A stretch of 64,000 bases of DNA from Megaustenia siamemsis (GCA_032433765.1 JAVIAB010000049.1:18468768-18532767), one strand, 5' to 3'. Shown: positions 1 to 11,730, counted from the stretch's first letter. Numbers and translations are program-made. The notes: a model not told the origin generated them from the letters alone.

Positions 1-497
1 TAGAAGAAGAAGAAGGGAGAAGAAGAAGAAGAAGGGAGAAGAATTAGAAGAAGGGAGAAGAAGAAGAAGGGAGAAGAAGAAGAAGAAGGGAGAAGCAGAA
101 GAAGAAGGGAGAAGAAGAAGAAGGGAGAAGAAGAAGAAAAAGGGAGAAGCAGAAGAAGGAGAAGAAGGGAGAAGAAGGGAGAAGAAGAAGAAGAAGAAGG
201 GAGAAGAAGAAGAAGGGAGAAGAAGTAGAAGAAGGGAGAAGAAGAAGAAGAAGGGAGTAGAAGAAGACGAAGAAGAAGAAGGGAGTAGAAGAAGACGAAG
301 AGGAAGAAGACGGGAGAAGAAGAAGAAGAAGAAGGGAGGAGAAGAAGGGAGAAGAAAGGAGAAGAAGAAGAAGACAGGAGAAGAAGAAGGGAGTAGAAGA
401 AGACGAAGAAGAAGAAGACGGGAGAAGAAGAAGGGAGTAGAAGAAGACGAATAAAGAAGAAGACGGGAGAAGAAGAAGACGAAGAAGAAGAAAAAAA
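1..497. repeat. Purine-strand satellite (GAAGAAGGGA-type units)
   Basis: About 490 bases of almost pure A/G on the + strand, built of AGAAGAAGAAGGGAGA variants of 9-15 bases, some with a TAG or CGA interruption. It is cut by the window edge. LINE family F ends in AAGAAGAAG-like tails, so a tail expansion is one possible origin. Confidence 0.9.
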
Positions 498-598
498 TAT
501 CACCTCATAAAATTGTTTCCTGGCTAGCCACTTTAACACTCATGCGACAGCACACGATCTAACTTCAGAGTTTGAGAAAACCAAAAATGCCAAATAGA

Positions 599-775
599 TG
601 AGCGAACCATTTCAGAGGGAAGAGGTACGTTTCCTGCACTCGGAAAAAAAAATTACAAGTAATCAACAGAAAAAAAAAACAACAAAAGAACGATATATGA
701 TCCGAAGTGACATAAAACCCAGTACTCCTTGGCACAGCGCCTTGCTACAAGAAACCAAACGCTAGAGCGCACTTT
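599..775 (-). mobile_element. SINE family 4 copy, diverged
   Basis: Shares the blocks cagag-gaagaggtacgttt, aatcaacagaaaaaaaa, and tggcacagcgcctt with the inverted SINE pair at 19805-20630. Only this single arm is present here. The stretch 498-598 before it holds nothing recognisable. Confidence 0.55.
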
Positions 776-874
776 ATTTTTTATTATTTACCGCCAGGTA
801 GATTACCACTGTGCACGAGATACCTCAGCGACACGGACTAACAACTGTTACATTTTTTGTTATGCTTCTACCAG

Positions 875-1485
875 GATTTCAAATCGGCAGACCTAAACTA
901 CGATATAGAGATATCTGTAAATCATCTCTGGATGACTTCTCCATCTGTGAAAATGACTGGGAACATTTGGCAAGTGATCGCACATCATGGAGAGCATGTA
1001 TAAGGAATGGTATAACATCATTTTGGGAGCCGCGATAGCTCAGTGGTTAGTGAACTGGACTACAAAGGACAAAAGGTAGGGTTCGATCCCAACTAACGGC
1101 TTCCGGGTTCACCCATCCTTAAATGGGTACCGGATTTTTTTTCTGGGAAAGTAAAGCGGCACGGGTGTATTACCGACCACATTACCCCAAAAAATCATGT
1201 GCTGAAGGTCTGTAAAATTTATGGCCACTAACACCATATTCCCTATACGCCACTTGGCGTGACGGGGGTACTTTACTTTTTTCTTACTATAACATCATTT
1301 GAGACTGTGCTAGGGCAAAACTTAGAAGAGAAAAGACTCATGAAAAAGGATGGAAAACCGCTGTGGACCAGTGGGCCTGACTTGTTCATTCTGTGACCGC
1401 GTGTGTTTGTCAAACATTGGTAGAATTAGCCACGAGAGAGGCTGTTCGACAAAAACAATACCTCAAAAAAATATTTAAAATAGCC
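875..1485 (+). mobile_element. LINE family H, 3' end of ORF2 plus 3' UTR, split by a SINE
   Basis: Translation contains QIGRPKLRYRDICKSSLDDF, ENDWEHLASDRTSW and, after a SINE, LEEKRLMKKDGKPLW, the C-terminal tail of a non-LTR retrotransposon polyprotein. The same sequence without the SINE lies at 46621-47045 on the - strand. The 3' UTR here runs directly into the 48-bp array. Confidence 0.75.
1024..1287 (+). mobile_element. SINE family 1 copy with target-site duplication
   Basis: tRNA-derived head with A-box-like tagctcagtggttagtg and B box ggttcgatcc, then a body shared with at least eight other copies, ending in cttggcgtgacgg and ggtactttactttttt. Flanked by the 13-base duplication tataacatcattt at 1011-1023 and 1288-1300; the empty site is visible in the LINE H copy near 46850. 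Confidence 0.92.
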
Positions 1486-2769
1486 TCCACTAGACCGTCT
1501 GACAAGACAAAAAGTGCCATATACACAATAGCCTCTACTAGACCGTCTGACAAGACAAAAAGGGCCATATGCACAATAGCCTCCACTAGACCGTCTGACA
1601 AGACAAAAAGGGCCATATACACAATAGCCTCTACTAGACCGTCAGACAAGACAAAAAGGGCCATATACACAATAGCCTCTACTAGACCGTCTGACAAGAC
1701 GAAAAGGGCCATATACACAATAGCCTCTACTAGACCGTCTGACAAGACAAAAAGGGCCATATACACAATAGCCTCTACTAGACCGTCTGACAAGACAAAA
1801 AGGGCCATATACACAATAGCCTCTACTAGACCGTCTGACAAGACAAAAAGGGCCATATACACAATAGCCTCTACTAGACCGTCTGACACGACAAAAAGGG
1901 CCATATACACAATAGCCTCCACTAGACCGTCTGACAAGACAAAAAGGGCCATATACACAATAGCCTCCACTAGACCGTCTGACAAGACAAAAGGGTCATA
2001 TACACAATAGCCTCCACTAGACCGTCTGACAAGACAAAAAGGGTCATATACACAATAGCCTCCACTAGACCGTCTGACAAGACAAAAAGGGTCATATACA
2101 CAATAGCCTCCACTAGACCGTCTGACAAGACGAAAAGGGCCATATACACAATAGCCTCCACGAGACCGTCTGACAAGACAAAAAGGGTCATATACACAAT
2201 AGCCTCCACTAGACCGTCTGACAAGACAAAAAGGGTCATATACACAATAGCCTCCACTAGACCGTCTGACAAGACGAAAAGGGCCATATACACAATAGCC
2301 TCCACTAGACCGTCTGACAAGACGAAAAGGGCCATATACACAATAGCCTCCACTAGACCGTCTGACAAGACGAAAAGGGCCATATACACAATAGCCTCCA
2401 CTAGACCGTCTGACAAGACGAAAAGGGCCATATACACAATAGCCTCCACTAGACCGTCTGACAAGACGAAAAGGGCCATATACACAATAGCCTCTACTAG
2501 ACCGTCTGACAAGACGAAAAGGGCCATATACACAATAGCCTCTACTAGACCGTCTGACAAGACGAAAAGGGCCATATACACAATAGCCTCCACTAGACCG
2601 TCTGACAAGACGAAAAGGGCCATATACACAATAGCCTCTACTAGACCGTCTGACAAGACGAAAAGGGCCATATACACAATAGCCTCCACTAGACCGTCTG
2701 ACAAGACGAAAAGGGCCATATACACAATAGCCTCTACTAGACCGTCTGACAAGACGAAAAGGGCCATAT
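1486..2769. repeat. 48-bp tandem array, about 27 copies, derived from LINE H 3' UTR
   Basis: Units carry tagcctccactagaccgtct and gacaagacaaaaagggcca. A single diverged unit (cactagaccatctgataaga) sits at the same place in the LINE H copy at about 46630-46680. The unit length is divisible by 3, so both strands stay open; these long frames are by-products, not genes. Confidence 0.93.
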
Positions 2770-2859
2770 ACCAGGATTAAACTCTACAGCTCCCACACAC
2801 CACCTCACATTGTACGTGATTAAAACACAACTTCTTGTAGACGATAAAACTACTTGAAA

Positions 2860-2927
<68 letters not shown>

Positions 2928-3449
2928 AATAATAATAATAATAATAATAATATTAATATTGTTAATAAAATTAGCCAAATACATTTTTTTTGGCAAAGTT
3001 GATTTTTCGTAATTTCCTCCCATCACATTCATCAATCATAAAAGAAAATAAATAACAGAAAATCAAATTAACTTTTTTTTTGTCCCTGTTGACCTGATAG
3101 CAAAAATATTACTCGATCTTTTGTGATTGTTTCTTCGTTTCCTGTTTGACGTCACTGTACAGTGGCGCCCAAGGGCGATCACCCGTCCCGGGCTCACAGA
3201 CTATACAATTACAATGATGTTAGTTTTCTTCTTTCTTTTTCCAAATTAAAAAAAAAAAAACGTCAATGTATGTTGACACGCAGCCGAAGAAGCGTATATT
3301 TCATAGGACACATGTCAACATTGGTTTAGTTAGTGTGTTCAAATACGTCCCTTTGTTGGAGCATGCACGGACACCATTTTGTGTCCTGCTAGAAGGGGTG
3401 GTGTGAAAGGACTCGTTCATGGGCGGAGTCACGTGTATTTTGTTATGTT
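2770..3449. repeat. Intergenic stretch with (GAT)n/(AAT)n microsatellite
   Basis: A (GAT)n run at about 2860-2926 passes into (AAT)n to about 2952. The rest of 2770-3449 contains no gene or repeat that I recognise. Confidence 0.7.
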
Positions 3450-3462
3450 ATGGGCGGAGAAA

Positions 3463-4390
3463 TGTGGTTTTACAAAAGAATGTTGAGAATACCATGGACA
3501 GCTAAGAAGAGTAACGAAAACGTTCTGAAAGAGGCAAAAGCAAAAACAGAGCTAATTTCCAATATTAGGAAGAGACAATCATCAATTGTTTGTGTCATAT
3601 AATGAGAAGAGAGTTAAGGTATGCTGATGATAGTCTTAATCGCTAAGAGTGAAAATGAGTTTTTAAAAATGTTAGACATTATAGTGAAAGGTAGCAAAAA
3701 TAAAAGACTCAGCCTTAATAGCAAAAAGACAGAAGTAATGGTAACAACAAAGAAAAAGACATCACCGCAATGTACAATAAAGACAAGTGGAACAATATTA
3801 AAACAGGTAAATGAATTTAAATATCTGGAAACAATATTAACATCGGATGGTAGATGTACAACAGAGGTGAGATGAAAAATGGCTCAGGCACAAGCAGCTC
3901 TCCAACTGTGCAATCCATTTTTGACTATAGAAACAAGAAAAAGAGTTCTTAAATGTATGTGGACCCAGTCTCAACATATTGATGTGAATCATGGACACTA
4001 GGACAACAAACAAGAAAATCACTATTGCTGGAGGCTCAAGAAATATGGTTTTACAGAAGAATGTTGAGAATACCGTGGAGAGCTAAGAAGAGTAATGAAA
4101 ACGTTCTGAAAGAGGCCAAAGCAAAAAGAGAGCTAATTTCCAATATTGGGAAGACACAATCATCATTTTTTGGCCATGTAATGAGAAGAGAACAACTGGA
4201 ATATATTGTAACAACTGGAAAAAAATGAGGGACGAAGAGATAGAGGGAAGCAAAGAGAAAAAATAACAGACAGCTTAAGAGAATGACTTGGCAGAAGGTC
4301 AACAACAGAAATGATAAATAACTGTCGAGATCGAAAGTTGTGGAGAGACATGATCACCTACGCCAGCAGCCCCGGCACTTGATGATGATG
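3463..4390 (+). mobile_element. LINE family A, 5'-truncated and internally rearranged, with TSD
   Basis: Flanked by atgggcggagaaa at 3450-3462 and 4391-4403. It starts with the late ORF2 part (WFYKRMLRIPWTAKKSN) and jumps at about 3618 back to the reverse transcriptase YADD motif. It then runs through KYLETILTSDGRCTTEVR and the same late part again to DRKLWRDMITYASSPGT and a GATGATGAT tail. Stop codons and a frameshift make it dead. Confidence 0.85.
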
Positions 4391-4403
4391 ATGGGCGGAG
4401 AAA

Positions 4404-4739
4404 AGGGTACAAGGTTCTGTCCACGTTTTAAGGCTGATAATGGTTCTGGGTGGGGGGGGGGGGGCCTTGACACGTCTCAAACCGTATAGGAAAAATTGTA
4501 TTAGTGTCCATGTTCGTCAATGACCTACAGCACAATTTGATGGTCAATGTGGCCAGTATCACGCCAGGCCGCATAATATCCCAGAAGACTCTGATTTGGA
4601 TTTAAGGCTGGGTGAACCTAGAGACGTCGATCGGGGATCGAACCATAGTCCAGTCACAACCTACTGAACTGAGGTCTTGACATGAGGGTAATGATTCAGA
4701 CATCATGGAATGACGTCATGGGACGCACCAAAATGGACG
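4404..4739 (-). mobile_element. Diverged SINE 1-like fragment and G-run
   Basis: Ggctgggtgaacctagagac followed by gggatcgaacca at about 4607-4645 resembles the antisense head of SINE 1. A run of 14 Gs lies at about 4450. No gene seen. Confidence 0.45.
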
Positions 4740-5340
4740 CTTCTTGCGTCCAAGCCATGTAAACAATGTTGACTTTCCTTGTCTCCAACGGTTTATCTCA
4801 TTCTATTTGAGAATTTCACGCTATCTGTTACCACAGTGAGATGGCGGATTTTTTTGAAATGTAATCACGGGTTTGATAATAAATGTGTGTACACAGTTCG
4901 TTAACCATCGCTGTAGATCAAGTCTTTATTCGCTGGCTTCGTTAGCAACCATGGAAGCTAATGACCTTACTTGTGCCGACGGTTGATTTGGGGCAAATTG
5001 TACGTTACAATGTCACTGCTATAATGGCTTAGTTTGTGACAAAACTACAGGGACTTTCCCCAAACAATGACAGTTGTCAGCACAAAATTTTTGGACCCCA
5101 ATGTCAGTACTTGGATTTTATTTTCAAATATGCCCAAAAATCTGAACCTACTTTCCTGTTTGATAACAACGACTCCTCATGTAATCCGGACACAGATTCT
5201 ACATCAGTTGAGGTAACTCTCACTCAATCTTTGCCGTGCTCCTGGTTTAGGATTTATGCGAATGCCTTCAAATATCCGGACAGTTTCACGGTAAAACTGA
5301 ATGGTTCTGCCTCATGTAACAATGTACAGGAAGATTGGAA
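4740..5340 (+). pseudogene. EGF-like (MEGF10-type) gene fragment, family X 5' part
   Basis: From 4960 the frame reads NDLTCADG-stop-FGANC, then TLQCHCYNGLVCDKTTGT, the cysteine spacing of an EGF-like repeat of the MEGF10/laminin sort. The residue normally Trp after CADG is TGA at 4984. A frameshift after about 5055 moves to HKIFGPQCQYL and then VEVTLTQSLPCSWFRIY and FTVKLNGSASC, which suggests a galactose-binding-like ectodomain. Sequence upstream (cacagttcgttaacc and following) also precedes the family X copy at 48.2 kb. The 3' end melts into a 31-bp array built from its own codons. Stop plus frameshift argue for a pseudogene. Confidence 0.6.
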
Positions 5341-6440
5341 GTTGCTGTCCAAGTTTGTTGTACATTCGGAAGTAGCTGTCCAAGTTTGTTGTACATTCGG
5401 AAGTAGCTGTCCAAGTTTGTTGTACATTCGGAAGTAGCTGTCCAAGTTTGTTGTACATTCGGAAGTAGCTGTCCAAGTTTGTTGTACATTCGGAAGTAGC
5501 TGTCCAAGTTTGTTGTGCATTCGGAAGTAGCTGTCCAAGTTTGTTGTACATTCGGAAGTAGCTGTCAAAGTCTGCTATACATTTGGAAGTAGCTGTCAAA
5601 GTCTGCTATACATTTGGAAGTAGCTGTCAAAGTCTGCTATACATTTGGAAGTAGCTGTCAAAGTCTGCTATACATTTGGAAGTAGCTGTCAAAGTCTGCT
5701 ATACATTCGGAAGTAGCTGTCAAAGTCTGCTATACATTCGGAAGTAGCTGTCAAAGTCTGCTATACATTCGGAAGTAGCTGTCAAAGTCTGCTATACATT
5801 TGGAAGTAGCTGTCAAAGTCTGCTATACATTTGGAAGTAGCTGTCAAAGTCTGCTATACATTTGGAAGTAGCTGTCAAAGTCTGCTATACATTTGGAAGT
5901 AGCTGTCAAAGTCTGCTATACATTTGGAAGAATCTGTCAAAGTCTGCTATACATTTGGAAGTAGCTGTCAAAGTCTGCTATACATTTGGAAGTAGCTGTC
6001 AAAGTCTGCTATACATTTGGAAGTAGCTGTCAAAGTCTGCTATACATTTGGAAGAATCTGTCAAAGTCTGCTATACATTTGGAAGTAGCTGTCAAAGTCT
6101 GCTATACATTTGGAAGTAGCTGTCAAAGTCTGCTATACATTCGGAAGTAGCTGTCAAAGTCTGCTATACATTTGGAAGTAGCTGTCAAAGTCTGCTATAC
6201 ATTTGGAAGTAGCTGTCAAAGTCTGCTATACATTTGGAAGTAGCTGCCATAGTCTGCTATACATTCGGAAGTAGCTGTCCGAGTTTGTTGTACATTCGGA
6301 AGTAGCTGTCCGAGTTTGTTGTACATTCGGAAGTAGCTGTCAATATCTGATATACATTCGGAAGTAGCTGTCCAAGTTTGTTGTACATTCAGAAGTAGCT
6401 GTCAAAGTCTGATATACATTCGGAAGTAGTTGGTCAAGTT
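5336..6440. repeat. 31-bp tandem array, about 36 copies, seeded by the pseudogene exon
   Basis: Units read gaagtagctgtcaaagtctg then ctatacatttg, or the variant ccaagtttgttgtacattcg. The first unit overlaps the coding-like gaagttgctgtccaagtttg of the preceding EGF-type fragment. The ccaagtttgttg variant occupies both ends and the caaagtctgcta variant the middle, which suggests expansion from the centre. Confidence 0.92.
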
Positions 6441-7046
6441 GACTGTATATTCAAAAGAAGTCGAATACACTTCATGGAAGTAAACTTGTTATGAACTAAC
6501 CCTTCCTACAAATCAACCTACAATCATCCACGCACATCAAACACGTGTAGTGCACTTTAAACATTCACAATCTCTTTTGTATTCACTTGAAAAGGTTTAT
6601 TAGTTCAACGAGCAGAAACCAAAAAGATAGAACACAAGAAAAAGCGGTTTTTAAGTCTCAGGTAACTTGAATACACACGTCCTTTACTGATGTAGTTAAA
6701 AACAGGTTATTATAGAATAGTAATTCATTGGCTGGCCCTTTGAATGTTGCTAGAAATATTTAAAAAATAGAATCAATATTTACAGTACATTATTTTAAAG
6801 TTGTAATTTTGCGAAACACGAACTAGACGTGAATCGGGCGCATACGTTTGGGTGGGGTGTGGGGGTGGGAATTACATAGTACAAGCTATCGGGAGTCCTC
6901 AAAGTGGCTCATTTTGACAGAAGATGGGCACAAATATAAAATATATGATAATAAAGAATACTATAACAGCAGGCAGAATGCGTGGAAATACGAGCGGAAA
7001 AAATATCAAGAAAAACAAGTGAATAGCTTGTCAAAAAGGCATACAA
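6441..7046. other. No recognisable feature
   Basis: AT-rich sequence without splice-bordered exon, tRNA head or repeat that I can name. Confidence 0.5.
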
Positions 7047-7748
7047 AAGATCATCATCATCATCAAGTACCGGGCCTGCTGGCGTAGGTGATCATGTCTC
7101 TCCACAACTTTCGATTACGACATTTATTTATCAATTCTGTTGTTGACCTTCTGCCAAGCCATTCTCTTAAGCTGTCTGGTATATGGTATATTTTCTCTTT
7201 GCTTCCCTCTATCTCTTCGTCCCTCAATTTTCCCAGTTGTCACAATATATTCCAGTTGTTTCCTTCTGATTACATGGCCAAAAAATGATGATTGTTTATT
7301 TCTATTATTGGAAATTAGCTCTCTTTTTGCTTTGGCCTCTTTCAGAACTCTTTCATTACTCTTCTTAGCTGTCCATGGTATTCTCAACATTCTTCTGTAA
7401 AACCACATTTCTACAGACTCCAGTGATTTTCTTGTCTGTTGTCCTATTGTCCATGATCCACATCCATATGTTAAGACTGGCTCTACATATTTAAGAACTC
7501 TTTTTCTTGTTTATATTGTCAAAAATGGATCGCATAGTATCTTCCTCATTTTTTGGAAAGCTGCTTTTTGCCTGAGCCATTCTGCATCTCACCTCTGTTG
7601 TACATCTTCCGTCTGAAGTTAACAAAGTTTCCAATATTTAAATTCATTTACCTGTTTTAATATTGTTCCACTTGTCTTTATCTTGCACTGAGGTGATGTC
7701 TTTTTCTTTGTTGTTACCATTACTTCTGTCTTTCTGCTATTAAGGCTA
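7047..7748 (-). mobile_element. LINE family A, 3' half
   Basis: Antisense copy: the GAT tail (atcatcatcatcatcaag) lies at 7047. Reading leftward on the - strand it encodes MWFYRRMLRIPWTAKKSNE, KRELISNNRNKQSSFFGHV and EYIVTTGKIEGRRDRGKQRE. One frameshift or more; 5' truncated near 7748. Confidence 0.8.
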
Positions 7749-7767
7749 TATGACCTTTGTTTTTCTC

Positions 7768-7905
7768 CATTGGCCATTTGGATCCTCCAATGAGATTAGC
7801 TTTATTTCAGATGAGTCCATTGACATAGGTAGTTGAGCAATTATGGATTTTAATTCGGTTGCAGTGGTACCGGGGTCTTGGACTAACCTTAACCATAACC
7901 AAAGG
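7768..7905 (+). repeat. Family X 3' end fragment (+)
   Basis: Contains gagcaattatggattttaat, as at 37.99 kb and 49.60 kb, and ends in accttaaccataaccaaagg. It stands tail to tail with the - strand copy that follows. Confidence 0.65.
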
Positions 7906-7984
7906 ATTATTTCTCTCTAGTTTTTGTAAAGTGACAAGAATCATGACAAATGAATAACTACTTAATTAAGAACCGGTGCGTTAG

Positions 7985-8690
7985 TTTGGTTTGGTTTGGT
8001 TTGGTTATGGAAGGCCCCGGTATCACTGCAAACGAATTAAAATCCATAATTGCTCAACCGCCCGTGCCAGTGGAATCATCCGAATTACTAACTCATCTCC
8101 CAGACAAAGAAAGGTAGCTATAGTCCCCATCATAGCAGTGTCAGCACACGCCAAAAGACATAAGGCGAAACCGCAAAGAAAGTGAACACGGCCAACTGTT
8201 CCCTGTCATACGATATCAGCATTCATCGTAAGTAATTGGAATATCGGAACATGATCAAAGCGGATTAAACACACAGCTCACGGTGTGCACAGAGCACTTA
8301 ACTCAGTAGCTCCTGCAACAAGCCGGACTTGGAATATGAGGAAACTGAGAGGGACACTTTTCAGACATAGCCTTCAATGGTTCCTGCCGCCTTTCCACCA
8401 TATTGCCCGGAAGTTCACGTCCTCCTAAAAATGATGATCGTCAGAGTATTTAAATGTATAGCGCTTGATGATGTTAGGACATCGTGTTTACTCCAACTCC
8501 GAACATACAAAACACAGTTCGTCGTCAGATAATCCTCGTTGCACACCAAACAACAGATCGCAATATTAGCGCATGGTCGGTCTTGGCACACACGATGATT
8601 GGGACACCGTGCGTTAATCTCTTTACAGCCATTACAAGATTTTGTCCGCATGATTTACAGGTAGTATATCGCTGAAGAAAACGGTTGTTT
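7985..8690 (-). pseudogene. Family X copy with cysteine-rich C-terminal reading frame
   Basis: Its sense 3' end carries a simple (CCAAA)n tail at 7985-8007, followed inward by a 3' UTR that matches 49250-49650. The reading frame (about 8651 to 8415, - strand) includes SCNGCKEINARCPNHRVCQD and CCLVCNEDYLTTNCVLY, and ends TIIIFRRT-stop, like the copy at 49.2 kb. The cysteine/histidine order (C-x2-C, C-x2-H-x2-C, C, C, C-x2-C) is loosely RING-like, but spacing is atypical. Incomplete at the 5' side. Confidence 0.55.
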
Positions 8691-8940
8691 CTATCAAGGA
8701 CCCATACTTCCCAGATTTGAGGACCTTTGATGACTCAGCTCCCCCAACCAACTCTCCCATTTGCTGATAGTCAAAAGAGGAAGCCATGCATGAGAAGTTT
8801 AGTCATTGAATTCCGATCGTTTTGTACAGTTATCGTATACGATGACGTTTAATTACCACACAGTGTCGGTACATTTAAATAGCGGTAATAATAGACTAAG
8901 CATTCGCTTGTGTTTGAAAATAAAAAAGTTGTCAGTACTT
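8691..8940. other. No recognisable feature
   Basis: Short AT-rich stretch between family X and the LINE E tail; nothing recognised. Confidence 0.4.
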
Positions 8941-9021
8941 TTTAATCGTTATCATCATCAAGTGGCATGCCAGAGAGCGAAGATGGCCTTTCATGTCTTT
9001 CTTCTTCTTCCTTTACCATTC

Positions 9022-10045
9022 GGCTCCCTGTGGAGCATAGGTCTTCAACAAACACTTTCAGCTCCCTGTGGAGCATAGGTCTTCAACAAACACTTTCAGC
9101 TACCAGTGGAGCATAGGTCTTCAACAAACACTTTCAGCTCCCTGTGGAGCATAGGTCTTCAACAAACACTTTCAGCTACCAGTGGAGCATAGGTCTTCAA
9201 CAAACACTTTCAGCTCCCTGTGGAGCATAGGTCTTCAACAAACACTTTCAGCTCCCTGTGGAGCATAGGTCTTCAACAAACACTTTCAGCTGTCAGTGGA
9301 GTATAGGTCTTCAACAAACACATTCAGCTCCCTGTGGAGCATAGGTCTTCAACAAACACTTTCAGCTGTCAGTGGAGTATAGGTCTTCAACAAACACTTT
9401 CAGCTCCCTGTGGCGCATAGGTCTTCAACAAACACTTTTACCTCCCTGTGGAGCATAGGTCTTCAACAAACACTTTTACCTCCCTGTGGAGCATAGGTCT
9501 TCAACAAACACTTTCAGCTCCCTGTGGAGCATAGGTCTTCAACAAACACTTTCAGCTCCCTGTGGAGCATAGGTCTTCAACAAACACTTTCAGCTCCCTG
9601 TGGAGCATAGGTCTTCAACAAACACTTTCAGCTCCCTGTGGAGCATAGGTCTTCAACAAACACTTTCAGCTCCCTGTGGAGCATAGGTCTTCAACAAACA
9701 CTTTCAGCTCCCTGTGGAGCATAGTAAAAAAGTAAAGTACCCCCGTCACGCCAAGTGGCGTATAGGGAAATATGGTGTTAGTGACCATATATTTTACAGA
9801 CCTTCAGCACTTTTTGGGGTAATGTGGTGAGTATTACGCCCGTGCTGCTTTACTTTCCCAGAAAAAAATCCGGTACCCATTTAAGGCTGGGTGAACCCGG
9901 AAGCCGTCGGTTGGGATCGAACCCTACCCCTTGTCCGTGGTAGTCCAGTTCACTAACCACTGAGCTATCGCGGCTCCCCTGTGGAGCATAGGTCTTCAAC
10001 AAACGCTTTTAGCTCCCAGTGGAGCATAGGTCTTCAACAAACACT
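9022..10045. repeat. 38-bp tandem array from LINE E ORF end (SINE 1 inserted)
   Basis: Units read cagctccctgtggagcatag then gtcttcaacaaacacttt, about 20 copies. In unexpanded LINE E copies (24860, 34600, 37145) the same block occurs once, and it encodes the VFVEDLCSTG tail in antisense. A SINE 1 copy interrupts the array at 9725-9978. Confidence 0.93.
9725..9978 (-). mobile_element. SINE family 1 copy inside 38-bp array, with TSD
   Basis: Full copy from antisense tail to head (atcgcggctccc). Flanked by ctgtggagcatag at 9712-9724 and 9979-9991. Confidence 0.9.
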
Positions 10046-11465
10046 TTCCAAATCGTTCTGCTTCTTGCCATTCTTTTAAGATCATTCCATGTCTTCCCCA
10101 TCATCTTCATCTCTGCTTCTATCTGTTTTCTCCAAGAATATTTTGGTCTTTTCTTTATTTTTCTCCTTGGGGATTCAAAAAGGGCCTGTTGTGTAATTCT
10201 CTCAGTTGGCTTCCGCAGTCTGTGTTCTATCTAGCGCCATCGTCTTCGCTGTATCTCTTTATCCACTGGTATTTGACTGGTACATTTCCATAATTCTATG
10301 TTAGTGATTTTGTCCTGCCATTTCCATCCTTTTATTGTGCGTAAGCATCCATTAATGAAAGTCTGTATCTTCGTCATTGTCAATTTTGTTGTTTCTCCAT
10401 GTTTCACAGCCATATAATAAGATTGACTTCACACTGGAGTCGAACATTTTTATTTTTGTATTTAACCTAATTTCTTTTGGTTTCCATGTTTCCCAGTACA
10501 ACAAATGCTCCTCTTGCTTTTGATATCCTTATTTTGGTATCATTTTCTGTTCCTCTTTCTTTGTCTATATTACTGCCCAGATATATGTAAGATTGTACGT
10601 CTAGTAGAGGTATTTCTACTACTATTATTTAGTTATTGCCAACTACATTAACTCTCATAATGTTGGTCTTATCTCTATTAATTTTCAGTCCTAGCTGTTG
10701 TGATCTCTCATCAAGTATGCTCATGTTATCCTGCATCTGTTTATGGTTACCAGAGCGGGCTCAAAGACAGATTGACATTTGAGTTTACCTTCGCCGCCTA
10801 CAACAGGGTCGTGGTTGTCAAAGACAACCCGGCAGCCTCGTGATAGAAGAGCTATGTCATCAGCAAAGTCTAAATCATCAAGTTGTTTGGTCAGTGACCA
10901 CTGGATCCCATTTCTGTTGTTTTGAGTTATTTTCATAATCCAATCTATGGCCAGTAGAAGGAGAAATGGAGACAGAAGGCATCCTTGCCTTACTCCTGTT
11001 CTTATTTCAAATGCTTCTGTATGCTGTCCTTCATGCACCACACTACATTTCGTTCCTTCATACATTGTTTTTATCAGGTTAATAAACTTTATGGGGATTC
11101 CGTAATGACTCAGCAACTTCCAAAGCATTCCTCTGTCTAAACTATCAAATGCCTTTTCGTAATCTATGAATCCAATATAAAGTGGGGATTTTAGTTCTAA
11201 ACTTTGTTCAACTATTTTACATAGAGTAGTTATTTGATCAGCACATGATCTGTTCTTCCTAAATCCTGCTTGTTCATCTCTCAAATGTTTCTCTATGGCC
11301 TCTTTTAGTCTCTCCAGAATGATTCTGCATAATATTTTTTTCCTGGCACTGATAGTAGCATAATTACCCTATAATCTGTGCACTGCTGTAAACCGTCTTT
11401 CTTGGTAGTTTGATCGTATAACCTTCTTTCCAGTCTTTATGTATTTCTTTCCTTTCAAAAAATTT

Positions 11466-11730
11466 TATCTCGTATTATGTCCTATCTTATTTCACATTGT
11501 TTTCTGCATACCATGTTGTGTTTATTTCACATTGTTTTCTACAGCTCTTCTCTCGGCCCCACATAGTATATTCTAAAGTCGCAGTGCAGTGAATTTCTAC
11601 TCTCGGAAGAAAAACGTCACCAGAAATGCGGTTAACTAATGCGTCACACAAATGGTAAAATATTCAAATATACTTGACTGCTATCGGCGAGCTTATAATG
11701 GGTAATGTTGGTATTAACACAATAAAGTGC
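11466..11730. other. No recognisable feature
   Basis: Sequence between LINE E and the first mariner-like transposase; probably includes that element's 3' flank. Confidence 0.4.

Larger units (their letters stand above)
8945..11465 (-). mobile_element. LINE family E, longest reverse transcriptase fragment, with array and SINE inside
   Basis: Antisense non-LTR retrotransposon. The frame at about 11284-10721 contains RT motif A (FIDYEKAFDS), motif B (GVRQGCLLSPF) and motif C (FADDIALLS), preceded by EQAGFRKNRSCADQITTL. Downstream is the C-terminal part NGCLRTIKGWKWQDKITNIE and ILVDKEIQRRRWR-like sequence. The end of the ORF (VFVEDLCSTG) has become a 38-bp array at 9022-10045. A catgccacttgatgatgat tail lies near 8945-8970. 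Several stops; not functional. Other copies: 15735, 24852, 34586 and 37133. Confidence 0.8.

Noticed and set aside
1030..1105. Functional tRNA gene
   Set aside because: A and B boxes are present, but no cloverleaf closes and the sequence recurs with a fixed non-tRNA body: SINE 1.
1393..2767. Open frames on both strands across the 48-bp array
   Set aside because: The unit length is divisible by three and happens to lack stops; the array is a LINE 3' UTR expansion.
1486..2769. CRISPR-like array
   Set aside because: Direct tandem repeats without spacers, eukaryotic context, no cas genes.
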